From assembly GCF_900112185.1 (NCBI RefSeq), contig NZ_FOKP01000007.1, positions 1-64,000 of the forward strand: a DNA stretch of 64,000 bases. Reading direction: 5' to 3'. The translations under genes and the position numbers were made by a program. The notes under the pieces are model-generated. The model saw nothing but the letters and a program-made list of their open reading frames with translations. It did no database searches and was not told where the DNA came from. This document shows, one piece after another, positions 36,604 through 46,596 of the stretch. Source of the DNA: Allobosea sp. CRIB-10. GTDB taxonomy: Bacteria > Pseudomonadota > Alphaproteobacteria > Rhizobiales > Beijerinckiaceae. The stretch's first letter is position 1. Every line of letters starts with the position of its first letter.

Positions 36604-38355
36604 TCAGTCGAGGCGCATCCGGCGTTCCGCCATCACATAAAGCGGGCGCCAGAGCAGGCGGTTGAAGAGCGTGACGAAGAGCGACATGACGGCGATGCCG
36701 AGCACGACGCGTGGGAAGTCGCCGGCCTCGGTCGCATTGGCGATGTAGGCGCCGAGGCCATAGGCTTCGAGCTTGGTGTCGCCCCAGCTCGCGACTTCGG
36801 CGACGATGCTGGCGTTCCAGGAGCCGCCGGACGCGGTCAGTGCGCCGGTGACGTAATAGGGGAAGATCCCCGGCAGCATGACGCGCCGGCACCAGGTCCA
36901 CGAGCGCAGCTGGTAGACGCTAGCCGCCTCGCGCAGATCGGTCGGGAAGGCGCTTGCGCCGGCGATGACGTTGAACAGGATGTACCACTGCGTGCCGAGC
37001 ACCATCAGCGGCGAGAGCCAGATGTCGGGGCTGGCGCCGGTCGCGACGATGGCGATGACCGCGAAGGGGAACAGCACGTTCGCCGGGAAAGCGGCGAGGA
37101 ACTGCGCCACCGGCTGAACGCGCTCCGCGACGGCCGGGCGCAGGCCGATCCAGACGCCGACCGGGATCCAGATCACGCTGGCGACGGCGATCAGCAGGGT
37201 GACGCGCAGCAGGGTGACGAGGCCGCGTGCCAGCGCGTCCCAGGCATCGGACCAGGACAGGCTCTGCCCGAGATAGGCGATGGCGGTCCACATCGCCCAG
37301 AGGCCGAGCGCGAGGACCAGCGCGAGCCAGGCCCGGTCGAGCGCCTTGCTGGCCCCCGCACTGACCTCACGGCGCACAGGCGGCGCATTGCGGACGCGCA
37401 CCAGCAGCAGCCGGCCGCCCAGCCAGACGAGCGGAGCCGTCAGGCGCTTGAGCAGGCGGGTGCGCCGGGCGAGCGCATGCACCCAGGAGCGCGGCTTCTG
37501 CTGGCCGGCGGTCTGCTCGAAGCGGAACTTGTCGGCCCAGGCGACGATCGGCCGGAACAGCAGCTGGTCGTAGAGGCCGATCACGATCGCCATCGCCAGC
37601 ACCGCCCAGGCCACGGCGGCGAAATTCTGTTCCTTGATCGCGAGCGCCAGCCAGGAGCCCAGGCCCGGCAACTGCACGGTAGTGTCGCCGACGGTGATCG
37701 CCTCGGAGGCGACGACGAAGAACCAGCCGCCGGACATCGACATCATCGTATTCCAGACCAGGCCCGGCATGGCGAAGGGCGCCTCCAGCCGCCAGAAGCG
37801 CTGCCAGGAGGACAGGCCGAAGCTGCGGCTGACCTCGTCGAGATCGCCAGGCACGGTGCGCAGCGACTGGTAGAAGAAGAAGGCCATGTTCCAGGCCTGG
37901 CTGGTGAAGATCGCGAAGATCGAGGCGCATTCGGCGCCGAGCTGGCTGCTTGGGAACAGCCCCATGAAGAAGGTGACGGTGAAGGTCAGGAAGCCGAGCA
38001 CCGGCACCGATTGGAGGATATCGAGCGCCGGGATGATCACCATCTCGGCGCGCCGGCTCTTGGCCGCCAGCGTCGCGATGGTGAAGGTGAAGACGAGCGA
38101 GGCGATGATCGCCGCGAACATCCGCATGGTCGTGCGCAGCGCGTAGTCCGGCAGCAGCGCCGGATCGAGCACGACCGGCTCGCTGGCGAGGCCGGAGAGC
38201 GGGGCGCGCATCGCCGCCGCGCCGTGCAGCGCGAGGACGGCGAGCGCGGCCAGCAATGCGAAAGCCGCGAGGTCATAGAGATTGGGCAGGACGCGATTGC
38301 GCGCCAGGGTGGCGAGCGCGCTGCGCCCGGCGTCACGGTTCGTTGCGAACACCAT
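36604..38355 (-). CDS. ABC transporter permease, duplicated (NitT/TauT type)
   Basis: The protein has 583 residues from MVFATNRDAGRS, preceded by GAGG; a longer in-frame start adds 55 non-conserved residues. Two BPD_transp_1 domains are in tandem with coupling loops EVSRSFGLSSWQRFWRLEAP and EAASVYQLRSWTWCRRVMLP. It forms the channel for the ATPase at 35248. The substrate is unknown, because no binding protein gene is near. Confidence 0.92.
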   Translation of the reverse strand: MVFATNRDAGRSALATLARNRVLPNLYDLAAFALLAALAVLALHGAAAMRAPLSGLASEPVVLDPALLPDYALRTTMRMFAAIIASLVFTFTIATLAAKSRRAEMVIIPALDILQSVPVLGFLTFTVTFFMGLFPSSQLGAECASIFAIFTSQAWNMAFFFYQSLRTVPGDLDEVSRSFGLSSWQRFWRLEAPFAMPGLVWNTMMSMSGGWFFVVASEAITVGDTTVQLPGLGSWLALAIKEQNFAAVAWAVLAMAIVIGLYDQLLFRPIVAWADKFRFEQTAGQQKPRSWVHALARRTRLLKRLTAPLVWLGGRLLLVRVRNAPPVRREVSAGASKALDRAWLALVLALGLWAMWTAIAYLGQSLSWSDAWDALARGLVTLLRVTLLIAVASVIWIPVGVWIGLRPAVAERVQPVAQFLAAFPANVLFPFAVIAIVATGASPDIWLSPLMVLGTQWYILFNVIAGASAFPTDLREAASVYQLRSWTWCRRVMLPGIFPYYVTGALTASGGSWNASIVAEVASWGDTKLEAYGLGAYIANATEAGDFPRVVLGIAVMSLFVTLFNRLLWRPLYVMAERRMRLD

Positions 38356-38419
38356 TGGAACCTCGGCGGAAAGGCGATGGCCGCGACCGGCGGCCGAACT
38401 TGCGGGCTGAGCGGTGAGG

Positions 38420-38662
38420 TCAGGCGGCACGCCTGCGCGATGAGCGGCGACTGCCGTCCTCGTCGCGGCACTCGCTACCCTCGCTGCCCCAGCGGCATTC
38501 CAGGCGCCCGTCGGCCGCACTGATGCGCCATTCGGCGAACAGAATCCGCCGCTTCGGCATAGCCGCGCGCGGAAGCGTGCGGTTGCTCTGGCGAAAGCCG
38601 GGCCATGCCGGCGCCTGCACAGAGGCGGTTACAGAATGCCGAAATGCGACGACGTTGTTCAT
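38420..38662 (-). CDS. conserved small hypothetical protein
   Basis: The protein has 80 residues, from an ATG with GAGAGG upstream. It starts MNNVVAFRHSVTASVQAPAW and has a middle block ILFAEWRISAADGRLECRWG. The pattern NVVAFR followed by W-R-I-(S/D)-x-x-x-G-R-L-E-C-x-W is familiar from small uncharacterised proteins of Hyphomicrobiales. The tail is Arg- and Ser-rich. It lies just upstream of the double permease gene and may be co-transcribed. Function unknown. Confidence 0.6.
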   Translation of the reverse strand: MNNVVAFRHSVTASVQAPAWPGFRQSNRTLPRAAMPKRRILFAEWRISAADGRLECRWGSEGSECRDEDGSRRSSRRRAA

Positions 38663-38925
38663 GGCCCACCTCTCCGATCCCGGTGGGGCCGTCCGACGCG
38701 CGGACGGGCGCACACGACGACGCGCGCCGCAGCGATTGCTGCACACGATCGATCGTCATGGCCACGTCCCTGCGACGGAAAGCCGGCTGCTGCGAAAGGT
38801 CTCGCGATCAGCGCCGCGAAGACACGGCCTCTCTGCGCCTCAAGACGATGGCGATCAATCGGACGATGGGATCGCGGCCGATACCTTGGTATAGCGCCGC
38901 CAGCGCCCCATGCGGCGGGCCTGGT

Positions 38926-40083
38926 TCAGTCGGCGCGGCCCCGCGCCTCGACCGGCCATTGCGCGACGAGGTCGGCGCCGCGGACGACGTGCAGGATGTC
39001 GTGCAGATTGATCGTCGGGTCGCAATGCGGGACCGTGCATTCGACGACCGTCCCGATCGGCAACGCGGCCTGCCCGTCCGACGGCAGGATGCGGCCGAAC
39101 TCGTCACCGCACCATTCGATCCGCCCGACCAGTTCGCCGCCGAGGAAGACGCGCGGCGGCGGGCCGTCGAGCGCAAAGCTCTTGCTGCCGCCATCGGTGA
39201 TGGCGAAGCCGAGCGAGCTGTGGCCGATCACGGTAACGGCGATGCGCAGCGCGGGCTTGAACTCCGGCCCGCCCCTGCCATGCATGTCGACACTGCCATA
39301 GGCCTCGTCCATGAAGACATAGGAGCCGGCCTGGATCTCGGTCAGCAGCCTGTCCTCACCGTCGAGGAGATGGCTGCCGGTACCGCCGCCCGAGACGATC
39401 TCCGGCGCGAAGCCAGCCTGACGCAGCGCCTCGATCATCGAGGCCAGCAGCCGGCCCATCTCCTGATTGGCGGCACGGCGCGCGGCGAAATCGTCGATAT
39501 GCTGGACGCGGCCCTGATAGGCCTGCACGCCGCAATAGCGCAGCCCATCCAGCCCGGAGACCAGCCGCGCCAACTCGACAGCCTCGGCCGGCGTCGCGAC
39601 GCCGCTGCGCTTCAGCCCGACATCGAGATCGACCAGCACGTCGAAGACCCTACCGTGTCGCTGTGCCGAATCGGCATAGGCAGCCGCCAGATCGGCCCGG
39701 TCGACCACGACACCGATACGCCCACCGGCCGCCGCAGCGCGCGCCAGCGCATCGATCTTCACTGGGCTGGCGATCGGGGCGCTGAGCAGGAGATCGCGGA
39801 CGCCGCCCTCGAACAGCGCCAGCAATTCGCCCGGCTTGGCGCAGCAATTGCCGAGCGCTCCCGCAGCCATCTGCCGGCGGGTGATCTCGGCGCATTTGTG
39901 CGATTTCGCATGCGGCCTGAGATTGAGCCCGGCCTTGCGGCAGGTCTGCGCCATCAGCGCGACATTGTGCTCGAACAGATCGAGATCGAGCACGGCTGCC
40001 GGCGTCTCCAGGCGCGCCCGGCTGCCAGGAACGCCGACGAGCTGTTCGTTGAGGGCAGCCGCACCGAACAGGGGCGTGGTCAT
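38926..40083 (-). CDS. DSD1-family PLP enzyme (D-threonine aldolase/D-serine dehydratase-like)
   Basis: The protein has 385 residues. The N-terminal alanine-racemase-type barrel has LETPAAVLDLDLFEHNVALM and RPHAKSHKCAEITRRQ, with the PLP lysine in AKSHK. The C-terminal metal motif is CTVPHCDPTINLHD, whose His and Cys or Asp bind zinc or manganese in this family. It acts on D-beta-hydroxy amino acids by aldol cleavage or dehydration. The ATGA overlap with hyuB suggests it treats the D-amino acid released by HyuAB. Confidence 0.9.
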   Translation of the reverse strand: MTTPLFGAAALNEQLVGVPGSRARLETPAAVLDLDLFEHNVALMAQTCRKAGLNLRPHAKSHKCAEITRRQMAAGALGNCCAKPGELLALFEGGVRDLLLSAPIASPVKIDALARAAAAGGRIGVVVDRADLAAAYADSAQRHGRVFDVLVDLDVGLKRSGVATPAEAVELARLVSGLDGLRYCGVQAYQGRVQHIDDFAARRAANQEMGRLLASMIEALRQAGFAPEIVSGGGTGSHLLDGEDRLLTEIQAGSYVFMDEAYGSVDMHGRGGPEFKPALRIAVTVIGHSSLGFAITDGGSKSFALDGPPPRVFLGGELVGRIEWCGDEFGRILPSDGQAALPIGTVVECTVPHCDPTINLHDILHVVRGADLVAQWPVEARGRAD

Positions 40084-41822
40084 CTCCTCGCCTCCGCAAG
40101 CGCAGTGCGTCGGCGGATCGTCGCGTCGCGATCGATGCTCACGCCGTCGGCGGCGAAAACCACGCCATAGTCGCGTGCGGCGCCCTCCGCCGTGACCTTG
40201 CCCTCGCGCAGATCACCCTGGATGCGGATCGGATCACGCTTCAGCGCATCGCCATAGCCGCCACCGCCGGCCCCGATCAGGCGAAAGACATCGCCGGCGT
40301 GGGCGTTGAAGCTCTCCATCGGCATGGTCGGCAGGACCTGCTGCGTGCCGTCGGCCCGGATGAGGATGTGGGCGGACGGAGCACCGGGGCTGCCGCCCTC
40401 GAAGCCGAAGGGCGGGTGGTCGCGCCGGTCTCCGCGCAGCACGAAGCGGACCGGCGCCAGGAAGCGGAATTCGCGGATGAGCGACAGCCCGCCGCGGAAC
40501 TCGCCGGGACCGCCGGTATCCGGCACCAGCCCATAGCGCAGCACCTCGACCGGCATGTCGGCCTCGATCATCTCGACCGGCTGGTTGGAGAGGTTTGCAG
40601 CAGGATTGGAGATGCCCTCGATGCCGTCCTTGCCGGCGCGGGCGCCCCAGGTGCCGACCACCATCTCGTTGAGCACGAAGGACCGCCCCTCATGCGTGCC
40701 GCCGGCGGCGAGCAGATAGGGGCCACCCTCGGAGCCACCCATGGCCCGTTCGGGCACGATCTGCGCGAGCGCCTGCATGATCGCATCGAAGACGCGGTAG
40801 CCGACGACGCCGCGTGCGCCGCAGGCGGCCGGATAGCGCGGATTGACCAGGCAGCCCTCGGGCGCCCTGACCGTGATCGGCCTGAGATAGCCCTCGCAAT
40901 TGGGGATATCCTGTTGGGACAGGCAGCGGATCGCGCAGAAGGAGGCCGATTCCGGCAGCGAGATCGGGCAGTTGATCGAGGCGGCGACCTGATCGGCGGT
41001 GCCGGTAAAATCGATGTCGATCGTGTCGTCGGCAACGGTGACTGTCGCAACGATCGGCAGAGGCTCAGGGTTCTCGCCGACGCCGTCGATATAGTCGGTG
41101 GCGCGATAGACGCCGTTCGGCAAGGCCCGGATGACGTCGCGCATCATCGCCTCGGCATGGTCGTGCAGCGCCTCGATATAGGCGTCGAGCTCCCGCGCGC
41201 CATAGCGGCCGATCAGGGTCTTCAGCCCCTCCTCGGCGACATTGCAGGCGGCGATCTGGGCGCGGATGTCGCCGAGCACCTCGACGGGGGAGCGCGTGTT
41301 CGCCTCGAGGATGCGGAAGACCGCTTCGACGGGTTCGCCGGCCTCGTAGAGCTTGAGCAGCGGGATACGCAGGCCTTCCTGCTGGATCTCGGTCGCGTAG
41401 ATCGCGACCGAGCCCGGCACGATACCGCCGAGATCGTTGTGATGAGCCACCGTCGCGGCGAACCCTGAGAGCCGGCCGTCGACGAAGATCGGCTTCAGGA
41501 TGTAGATGTCCGGCAGGTGCTGGCCGCCGGAGCCATAGGGATCGTTGGCGATCAGCACATCGCCTTGTTTCAGCGCGTCGCCATAGCGCTCCCTGACGAA
41601 GCCCATGATCCGCGGGAAGGAGCAGAGCTGGATCGGCAGGGTCAGCCCCTGCGCGATCACCCGGCCTTTCGCGTCGCAGAGCGCGGTCGAATAGTCCATG
41701 ATGTCGCGCACGACGGGCGAATAGGCCGAGCGCATCACGATCAGCGCCATCTCGTCGGCGGTCGAGGCCAGCGCGTTGCGGATCACCTCCAGTGTGATCG
41801 GGTCGATCTCGCGCATGCTCAT
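40080..41822 (-). CDS. hyuB: HyuB-type amidohydrolase subunit (N-methylhydantoinase B/oxoprolinase family)
   Basis: The protein has 580 residues. It starts MSMREIDPITLEVIRNALAS and has RDIMDYSTALCDAKGRVIAQ, the motif IANDPYGSGGQHLPDIYI, CGARGVVGYRVFDAI and the C-terminal RLIGAGGGGYGDAL. It pairs with HyuA, whose gene it overlaps by 4 bp. Together they open cyclic amides with ATP, or act as a ketone carboxylase-like pair in some relatives. Confidence 0.93.
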   Translation of the reverse strand: MSMREIDPITLEVIRNALASTADEMALIVMRSAYSPVVRDIMDYSTALCDAKGRVIAQGLTLPIQLCSFPRIMGFVRERYGDALKQGDVLIANDPYGSGGQHLPDIYILKPIFVDGRLSGFAATVAHHNDLGGIVPGSVAIYATEIQQEGLRIPLLKLYEAGEPVEAVFRILEANTRSPVEVLGDIRAQIAACNVAEEGLKTLIGRYGARELDAYIEALHDHAEAMMRDVIRALPNGVYRATDYIDGVGENPEPLPIVATVTVADDTIDIDFTGTADQVAASINCPISLPESASFCAIRCLSQQDIPNCEGYLRPITVRAPEGCLVNPRYPAACGARGVVGYRVFDAIMQALAQIVPERAMGGSEGGPYLLAAGGTHEGRSFVLNEMVVGTWGARAGKDGIEGISNPAANLSNQPVEMIEADMPVEVLRYGLVPDTGGPGEFRGGLSLIREFRFLAPVRFVLRGDRRDHPPFGFEGGSPGAPSAHILIRADGTQQVLPTMPMESFNAHAGDVFRLIGAGGGGYGDALKRDPIRIQGDLREGKVTAEGAARDYGVVFAADGVSIDRDATIRRRTALAEARR

Positions 41823-43894
41823 GCGGCCTCCAGGGCGATGTCGATATTGCCGGCCTCGTCGAGCCTGGCGCTCTGGCCGGGGCCGACGACACAGGTGCAG
41901 TCGTATTCCTCGATGACGAAGGGACCGCGCCGGGCCGTGGCGTCGAGATCGGCCCGGCCGATCACCGCGATCGAGGCAGCGGGCCCGCTAGCGCCGAAGG
42001 AGACAGCCCGGTCGGCCCGGCGCATCGGCGCCTCCGCCGCGAATTGCTGGCCCGGCGCGACGAGCGGCAGGCGCGCCGTCAGGCGGGCATTGACGAGATG
42101 GACCGCGTCCTTCTGCGAGCGATGGCCATAGGTGCGCTCATGCTCGCGGTGGAACAGTTCGCCCAGCTCGGCGATGTCGAGGCGCCTCGCCGGCACCGTC
42201 AGTTCATAGGCCTGGCCGACATAGCGAAGGTCGGCGGCAAAGCGGAATTCGGCCTGCGCGAGATCGTAGCCTTCGAGCGCGAGGATGCGGCGGGCGTCGG
42301 CGCCGAGCTCGGCGAAGAGCTGTTCCAGCCCGGCATCGTCGAGCTCTCCCGCCCGCCGCCGCGACGGCCGCACGAACTCCTGCTCGACATCGGAGCGCAG
42401 CAGGCCGAGCGCGCTGAAGACGCCGGCGGCGCGCGGGACGATGACGCGGCGGATGCCGAGCGCGCTCGCGACCTCGGCCGCGACCACCGGGCCATTGCCG
42501 CCGAAGGCGACCAAAGTCGCCTGGCGCGGATCGCGGCCGCGATAGGTCGAGACCGCCTTCACCGCCCGCGTCATCGTGGTCACTGCGAGCGTCAGCACGC
42601 CGCGCGCCGTCTGCTGCAGGTCGAGGCCGAGCGGGCGGGCGACCTGGTCGTTCAACGCGGCACGGCCGGCATCGGCCTTTAGCGGGAAGCTGCCACCGGC
42701 AAGCGCAGTATCGTTGATGTAGCCGAGCGTCAGGAAGGCGTCGGTCAGCGTCGCCTGCTTGCCGCCTAAACCGTAGCAGACCGGGCCGGGCCAAGCCCCG
42801 GCGCTCTGCGGGCCGACCGAGACCTGGTTCATCCTGTCGATGGCAACGATGCTGCCGCCGCCGGCGCCGATCTCAGAGACGTCGATGAAGGGCATCTTGA
42901 TCGGATAGCCGCCGCCTTTGACCAGCTTGCTCGACAGATTGATGCCGGCGCCGACCTCGTATTCGGTGGTGCGGGCCGGCTCGCCATGCTCGATCAGCGC
43001 CGCCTTGGCGGTGGTGCCGCCCATGTCGAAGGAGATGATGCTGGGCTCGTCACCGCCTGAGACCAATCGCGCACAGGCGATGACGCCGGCAGCTGGACCG
43101 GATTCGACCAGCGACGCCGCGCGCTTCACCGCCGAGCCCAGCCGCATGATGCCGCCGCCGGAATGCATCATCTCGACCTGGCATGTGACGCCGATCGAGG
43201 CGAGCCGCGCCGTCAGCGCGCTGGCATAGTTGCGCACGACCGGGCCGATATAGGCGTTCACCACCACGGTCGAGGTACGCTCGTATTCGCGGATCTCCGG
43301 CAGGATCTCCGAGCCGCGGCAGATATAGACGCCCTCGCCGAGCTCGGCGCGCAGGATCTCCTCGGCCTCGATCTCGTGTTGCGGATTAGCGTAGGCGTGC
43401 AGGAAGCTGATCGCGACGGCTTCGACGCCCTCTTCACGGAAACGCTTTGCCGCCTCTACCACGTCCTCCCGCGAAAGCGGCACGCGCACGGAACCGTCGG
43501 GGCCGAGCCGCTCGCGGACCTCGAGCCGTAGGCGCCGCGCGGCCAGCGGCTTCGGCTTGTCGTATTGCAGGTCGTAGAGCACCGGGATGCGCAGGCGGCG
43601 CATCTCGAGCACGTCGCGGAAACCGGCAGTGGTCAAAAGTCCGGTGCGGGCGCCCTTGTATTCGAGGATGGCGTTGGTCGCGACCGTGGTCGCGTGGACG
43701 ATGCCGGTGATGCGGTCGGACGTGGTCTGGTAGTCCTCGATCAGTGCCTTGAGCGCCTGGGCGATGCCGCGGCTGTAGTCGTCCGGCGTCGACGGCACCT
43801 TGCGGGTCTCAATCAGCCCGTCGTCGCGCGCGACCACGACATCGGTGAAAGTGCCGCCGATGTCGATGCCGATCCGGTAGCTATGTTGCGCCAT
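41819..43894 (-). CDS. hyuA: HyuA-type amidohydrolase subunit (hydantoinase A/oxoprolinase family)
   Basis: The protein has 691 residues from MAQHSYRIGIDIGGTFTDVV; this start lies 14 bp inside the ATPase gene. Actin-like ATPase motifs are GIDIGGTFTD, TTVATNAILEYKGARTGLLT, ESGPAAGVIACA, SFDMGGTTAKAAL and VAFGGNGPVVAAEVASALG. It is separate from HyuB, unlike the fused proteins at 4320 and 55853. The adjacent Dpp transporter suggests an imported peptide-like or cyclic dipeptide substrate. Confidence 0.93.
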   Translation of the reverse strand: MAQHSYRIGIDIGGTFTDVVVARDDGLIETRKVPSTPDDYSRGIAQALKALIEDYQTTSDRITGIVHATTVATNAILEYKGARTGLLTTAGFRDVLEMRRLRIPVLYDLQYDKPKPLAARRLRLEVRERLGPDGSVRVPLSREDVVEAAKRFREEGVEAVAISFLHAYANPQHEIEAEEILRAELGEGVYICRGSEILPEIREYERTSTVVVNAYIGPVVRNYASALTARLASIGVTCQVEMMHSGGGIMRLGSAVKRAASLVESGPAAGVIACARLVSGGDEPSIISFDMGGTTAKAALIEHGEPARTTEYEVGAGINLSSKLVKGGGYPIKMPFIDVSEIGAGGGSIVAIDRMNQVSVGPQSAGAWPGPVCYGLGGKQATLTDAFLTLGYINDTALAGGSFPLKADAGRAALNDQVARPLGLDLQQTARGVLTLAVTTMTRAVKAVSTYRGRDPRQATLVAFGGNGPVVAAEVASALGIRRVIVPRAAGVFSALGLLRSDVEQEFVRPSRRRAGELDDAGLEQLFAELGADARRILALEGYDLAQAEFRFAADLRYVGQAYELTVPARRLDIAELGELFHREHERTYGHRSQKDAVHLVNARLTARLPLVAPGQQFAAEAPMRRADRAVSFGASGPAASIAVIGRADLDATARRGPFVIEEYDCTCVVGPGQSARLDEAGNIDIALEAA

Positions 43895-44753
43895 GAATGT
43901 CTTCCCGGGGTTCTGGAGCGACCGCGTCGGCACGGACAGGCAACGGCGTGCGCCGGCCGGCGAGGCCCTTCGGCACGGCGGCGATGAGGGCTTGGGTGTA
44001 GGGATGCTGTGGCCGGTCGAGTATTTCGAGGCACGGCCCCTGCTCGACGATCGCGCCCTTGCGCATCACGACGATGCGGCTGCACAGTGTGCGCACCAGA
44101 GCAAGGTCGTGGCTGATGAAGACGAGGGTCAGGCCGAGATCGCGCGTGAGGCGCGACAGGAGATTGATCACCTGCGCCTGCAGCGAGACGTCGAGCGCCG
44201 AGACCGGCTCGTCGGCGATCAAGACCTCCGGCTTCATCGCCAGCGCCCGCGCTAGGCCGATGCGCTGACGCTGGCCACCGGAGAGCTCATGCGGCAAACG
44301 CGGCCCGATCTCGGGGCCGAGCCCGACCAGCGTCAGCAGATCCGCGATCTCGCTATCGCGCTGCGCCCTGGGCACGCCGAGCAGCGCCAGCGTCTCGCCG
44401 AGGCAGCGCGCCACGCTCTTGCGCGGGTTCAACGCGCTGCTCGAATCCTGGAAGACCATCTGCACGCGCCGGCGCCACGGCCCGGCATGGTCGCGCATCA
44501 GCTCGCTCATCGACTGGCCGTCGAGCAGCACCTCGCCGGTGGTCGGCCGTGCCAGCCCGACCGCCAGGCCGGCCAGGGTCGACTTGCCCGAGCCGCTCTC
44601 GCCGACGATGCCGACGACGTCGCCGCGCATCACGTCGAGGCTGACATCGTCGAGCGCGACGAGCCGGCTGTCGCGCCCCACCAGACGGTCGAGCAGCCCG
44701 CCCTGCGGGAAGGATTTGCAGACGCCGCGCAGCGACAGGATCGGGCCGGTCAT
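43881..44753 (-). CDS. dppF: oligopeptide/dipeptide ABC transporter ATP-binding protein (DppF-like)
   Basis: The protein has 290 residues. It shows Walker [32 protein letters not shown], signature LSGGQRQRIGLARALAMKPE and Walker B LIADEPVSALDVSLQAQ. It shares ATGA with dppD. The C-terminal oligopeptide-transporter extension is short. Confidence 0.93.
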   Translation of the reverse strand: MTGPILSLRGVCKSFPQGGLLDRLVGRDSRLVALDDVSLDVMRGDVVGIVGESGSGKSTLAGLAVGLARPTTGEVLLDGQSMSELMRDHAGPWRRRVQMVFQDSSSALNPRKSVARCLGETLALLGVPRAQRDSEIADLLTLVGLGPEIGPRLPHELSGGQRQRIGLARALAMKPEVLIADEPVSALDVSLQAQVINLLSRLTRDLGLTLVFISHDLALVRTLCSRIVVMRKGAIVEQGPCLEILDRPQHPYTQALIAAVPKGLAGRRTPLPVRADAVAPEPREDIHGAT

Positions 44754-45715
44754 CGCGGCCTCCAGCAGGCGGTGCGGTGGCCGGCCTCAGTGACAAGCGC
44801 CGGCATTTGGCTGGCGCAGGGCTCGGCGGCATCTGGACAGCGCGGCGAAAACGGGCAGCCTGCCGGCAGCCGTCCGAGCCGCGGCGGCGCGCCCTCGATC
44901 GCGGTCAGCGGGCCGACCGGGCCGGAGAGACTCGGCACGCAGGCCTTGAGCAGGCTGGTATAGGGATGGCGTGGCGCAAGCTCGATCGCCTCGACCGGCC
45001 CGTCCTCGACGACCTTGCCGCCATACATGACGACGACGCGGTCGACGATCTCGGCGACGAGCTGAAGGTTGTGCGAGATGAAGACGACGGCGAGGCCGAG
45101 CTCGTGGCGCAGCTCGGCGATCAGGTCGACGATCTGGGCCTGGACGGTGACGTCGAGCGCCGTGGTCGGCTCGTCGGCGATCAGGAGGCGCGGCCGGCAG
45201 GCGATCGCCATGGCGATCAGGGCGCGCTGGCGCATGCCGCCTGAGAACTCGTGCGGGTAGGAGGCGAGGCGCCGGCCGGCATCGCGGATGCCGACGCGCT
45301 CCAGCGCTTCCGCCGCGATGCGCCGTGCCTCGGCTGCGGAGACGCCGCGATGGGCCCGTACCACGTCGGTGATCTGACGGCCGATGGTCAGCGCCGGATT
45401 GAGCGAGCTCTGCGGATCCTGGAAGACCATGGCGATGTCGCGCCCGCGCAGGGCCCGCATGCGCTTCTCGTCGGCGGCGAGCAGGTTCTCGCCGTCGAAC
45501 ACGACGCGGCCGCCGGTGATCCGGGCCGGCGCGCCGAGCAGCCGCATCACCGCGAGCATGCTGAGGCTCTTGCCCGAGCCGGACTCGCCGACGATGCCGA
45601 CGGCCTCACCCGGCGCGACGCAGAAGTCGATACCGCGCACTGCCTCGATCATGCCGCCATCGGCCGAACGGAACCCGACGCGCAGGCCCTCGACGCTGAG
45701 CAGGGCCGGGCTCAT
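44750..45715 (-). CDS. dppD: oligopeptide/dipeptide ABC transporter ATP-binding protein (DppD-like)
   Basis: The protein has 321 residues from [15 protein letters not shown], overlapping dppC by ATGA. It shows Walker [31 protein letters not shown], signature [20 protein letters not shown] and Walker [18 protein letters not shown]. The C-terminal oligo_HPY domain has the Cys-rich site [15 protein letters not shown], typical of DppD/OppD. Confidence 0.94.
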   Translation of the reverse strand: MSPALLSVEGLRVGFRSADGGMIEAVRGIDFCVAPGEAVGIVGESGSGKSLSMLAVMRLLGAPARITGGRVVFDGENLLAADEKRMRALRGRDIAMVFQDPQSSLNPALTIGRQITDVVRAHRGVSAAEARRIAAEALERVGIRDAGRRLASYPHEFSGGMRQRALIAMAIACRPRLLIADEPTTALDVTVQAQIVDLIAELRHELGLAVVFISHNLQLVAEIVDRVVVMYGGKVVEDGPVEAIELAPRHPYTSLLKACVPSLSGPVGPLTAIEGAPPRLGRLPAGCPFSPRCPDAAEPCASQMPALVTEAGHRTACWRPR

Positions 45716-46596
45716 GCGACCAGCGTCCTGGCTTCGCTGCGCGGATCGAACAGCTCGCGCACCGCGTCGCCGAGCAGGTTGAAGCCGATCACGGTGAGCG
45801 AGATGGCGAGGCCCGGGAAGACCGGCAGCCACCATTCGCCGGAATAGATCGCGCTGCGGGCATCGGAGAGCATGGTGCCCCAGCTCGGCTGCGGCGGCTG
45901 CACGCCGAGGCCGACGAAGCTGATCGACGCCTCGATGACGATGCCGATCGCGACCAAGAGCGTGCCCTGCACGATGATCGGCGACAGGCAGTTCGGCAGC
46001 ACGTCGCCGACGACAATCTGCCAGTGCGAGGCACCCTGCAGGAAGCGGGCGCGGACATAGTCGGCCCCGGCGATGCGCTTGGCGACCGCATAGGTGACGC
46101 GGGCGAAGACCGGCGAGAACAGGCAGCCGACGAGGACGACGATCTTGACCTCGTTCGGCAGCAGCAGCGGCCCCACGGGTAGAGGCCCGACGCCGAGGAT
46201 GCCGACGATGGCGATCGCCCAGACCAGCAGCGGGATCGAGGCGATGCCGTCGACGATGCGCATCACGACCTGCTCGCCGAGCCCGCCCTTGTAGGCGGCG
46301 AAGATCCCCGCGGAGACGCCGATCGCTGCGCCGATCAGCACCGCACCGATGCCGACCGAGAGCGAGGCGCGCGCCCCGAACAGGATCCGGCTCAGCACGT
46401 CGCGGCCACCCTGGTCCGTACCGAGCCAATGCTGCGCATTGGGCGCGACGAGCCTGTCCTCGATGTTCAGCGCGAGTGGGTCGTAAGGTGCGATCAGCGG
46501 CGCGAAGATCGCGGCGAGCACGATCAGGCCGACGATGCCGGCGCCCAGCCATCCGCTCCAGTCGAGGCCATGAAGGGCTTTGCGCAAATCGCTCAT
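45712..46596 (-). CDS. dppC: dipeptide ABC transporter permease (DppC-like)
   Basis: The protein has 294 residues from MSDLRKALHGLDWSGW. It carries the N-terminal OppC block, then WLGTDQGGRDVLSRILFGAR, the usual DppC stretch. The coupling loop has ARFLQGASHWQIVVGDVLPN. About six membrane segments. It overlaps dppB and dppD by ATGA. Confidence 0.94.
   Translation of the reverse strand: MSDLRKALHGLDWSGWLGAGIVGLIVLAAIFAPLIAPYDPLALNIEDRLVAPNAQHWLGTDQGGRDVLSRILFGARASLSVGIGAVLIGAAIGVSAGIFAAYKGGLGEQVVMRIVDGIASIPLLVWAIAIVGILGVGPLPVGPLLLPNEVKIVVLVGCLFSPVFARVTYAVAKRIAGADYVRARFLQGASHWQIVVGDVLPNCLSPIIVQGTLLVAIGIVIEASISFVGLGVQPPQPSWGTMLSDARSAIYSGEWWLPVFPGLAISLTVIGFNLLGDAVRELFDPRSEARTLVA

Noticed and set aside
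36076-38523. 815-residue plus-strand open frame
   Set aside because: Antisense to the ABC ATPase and double permease. Low-complexity H/D/E/R/G composition shows it is a shadow frame.
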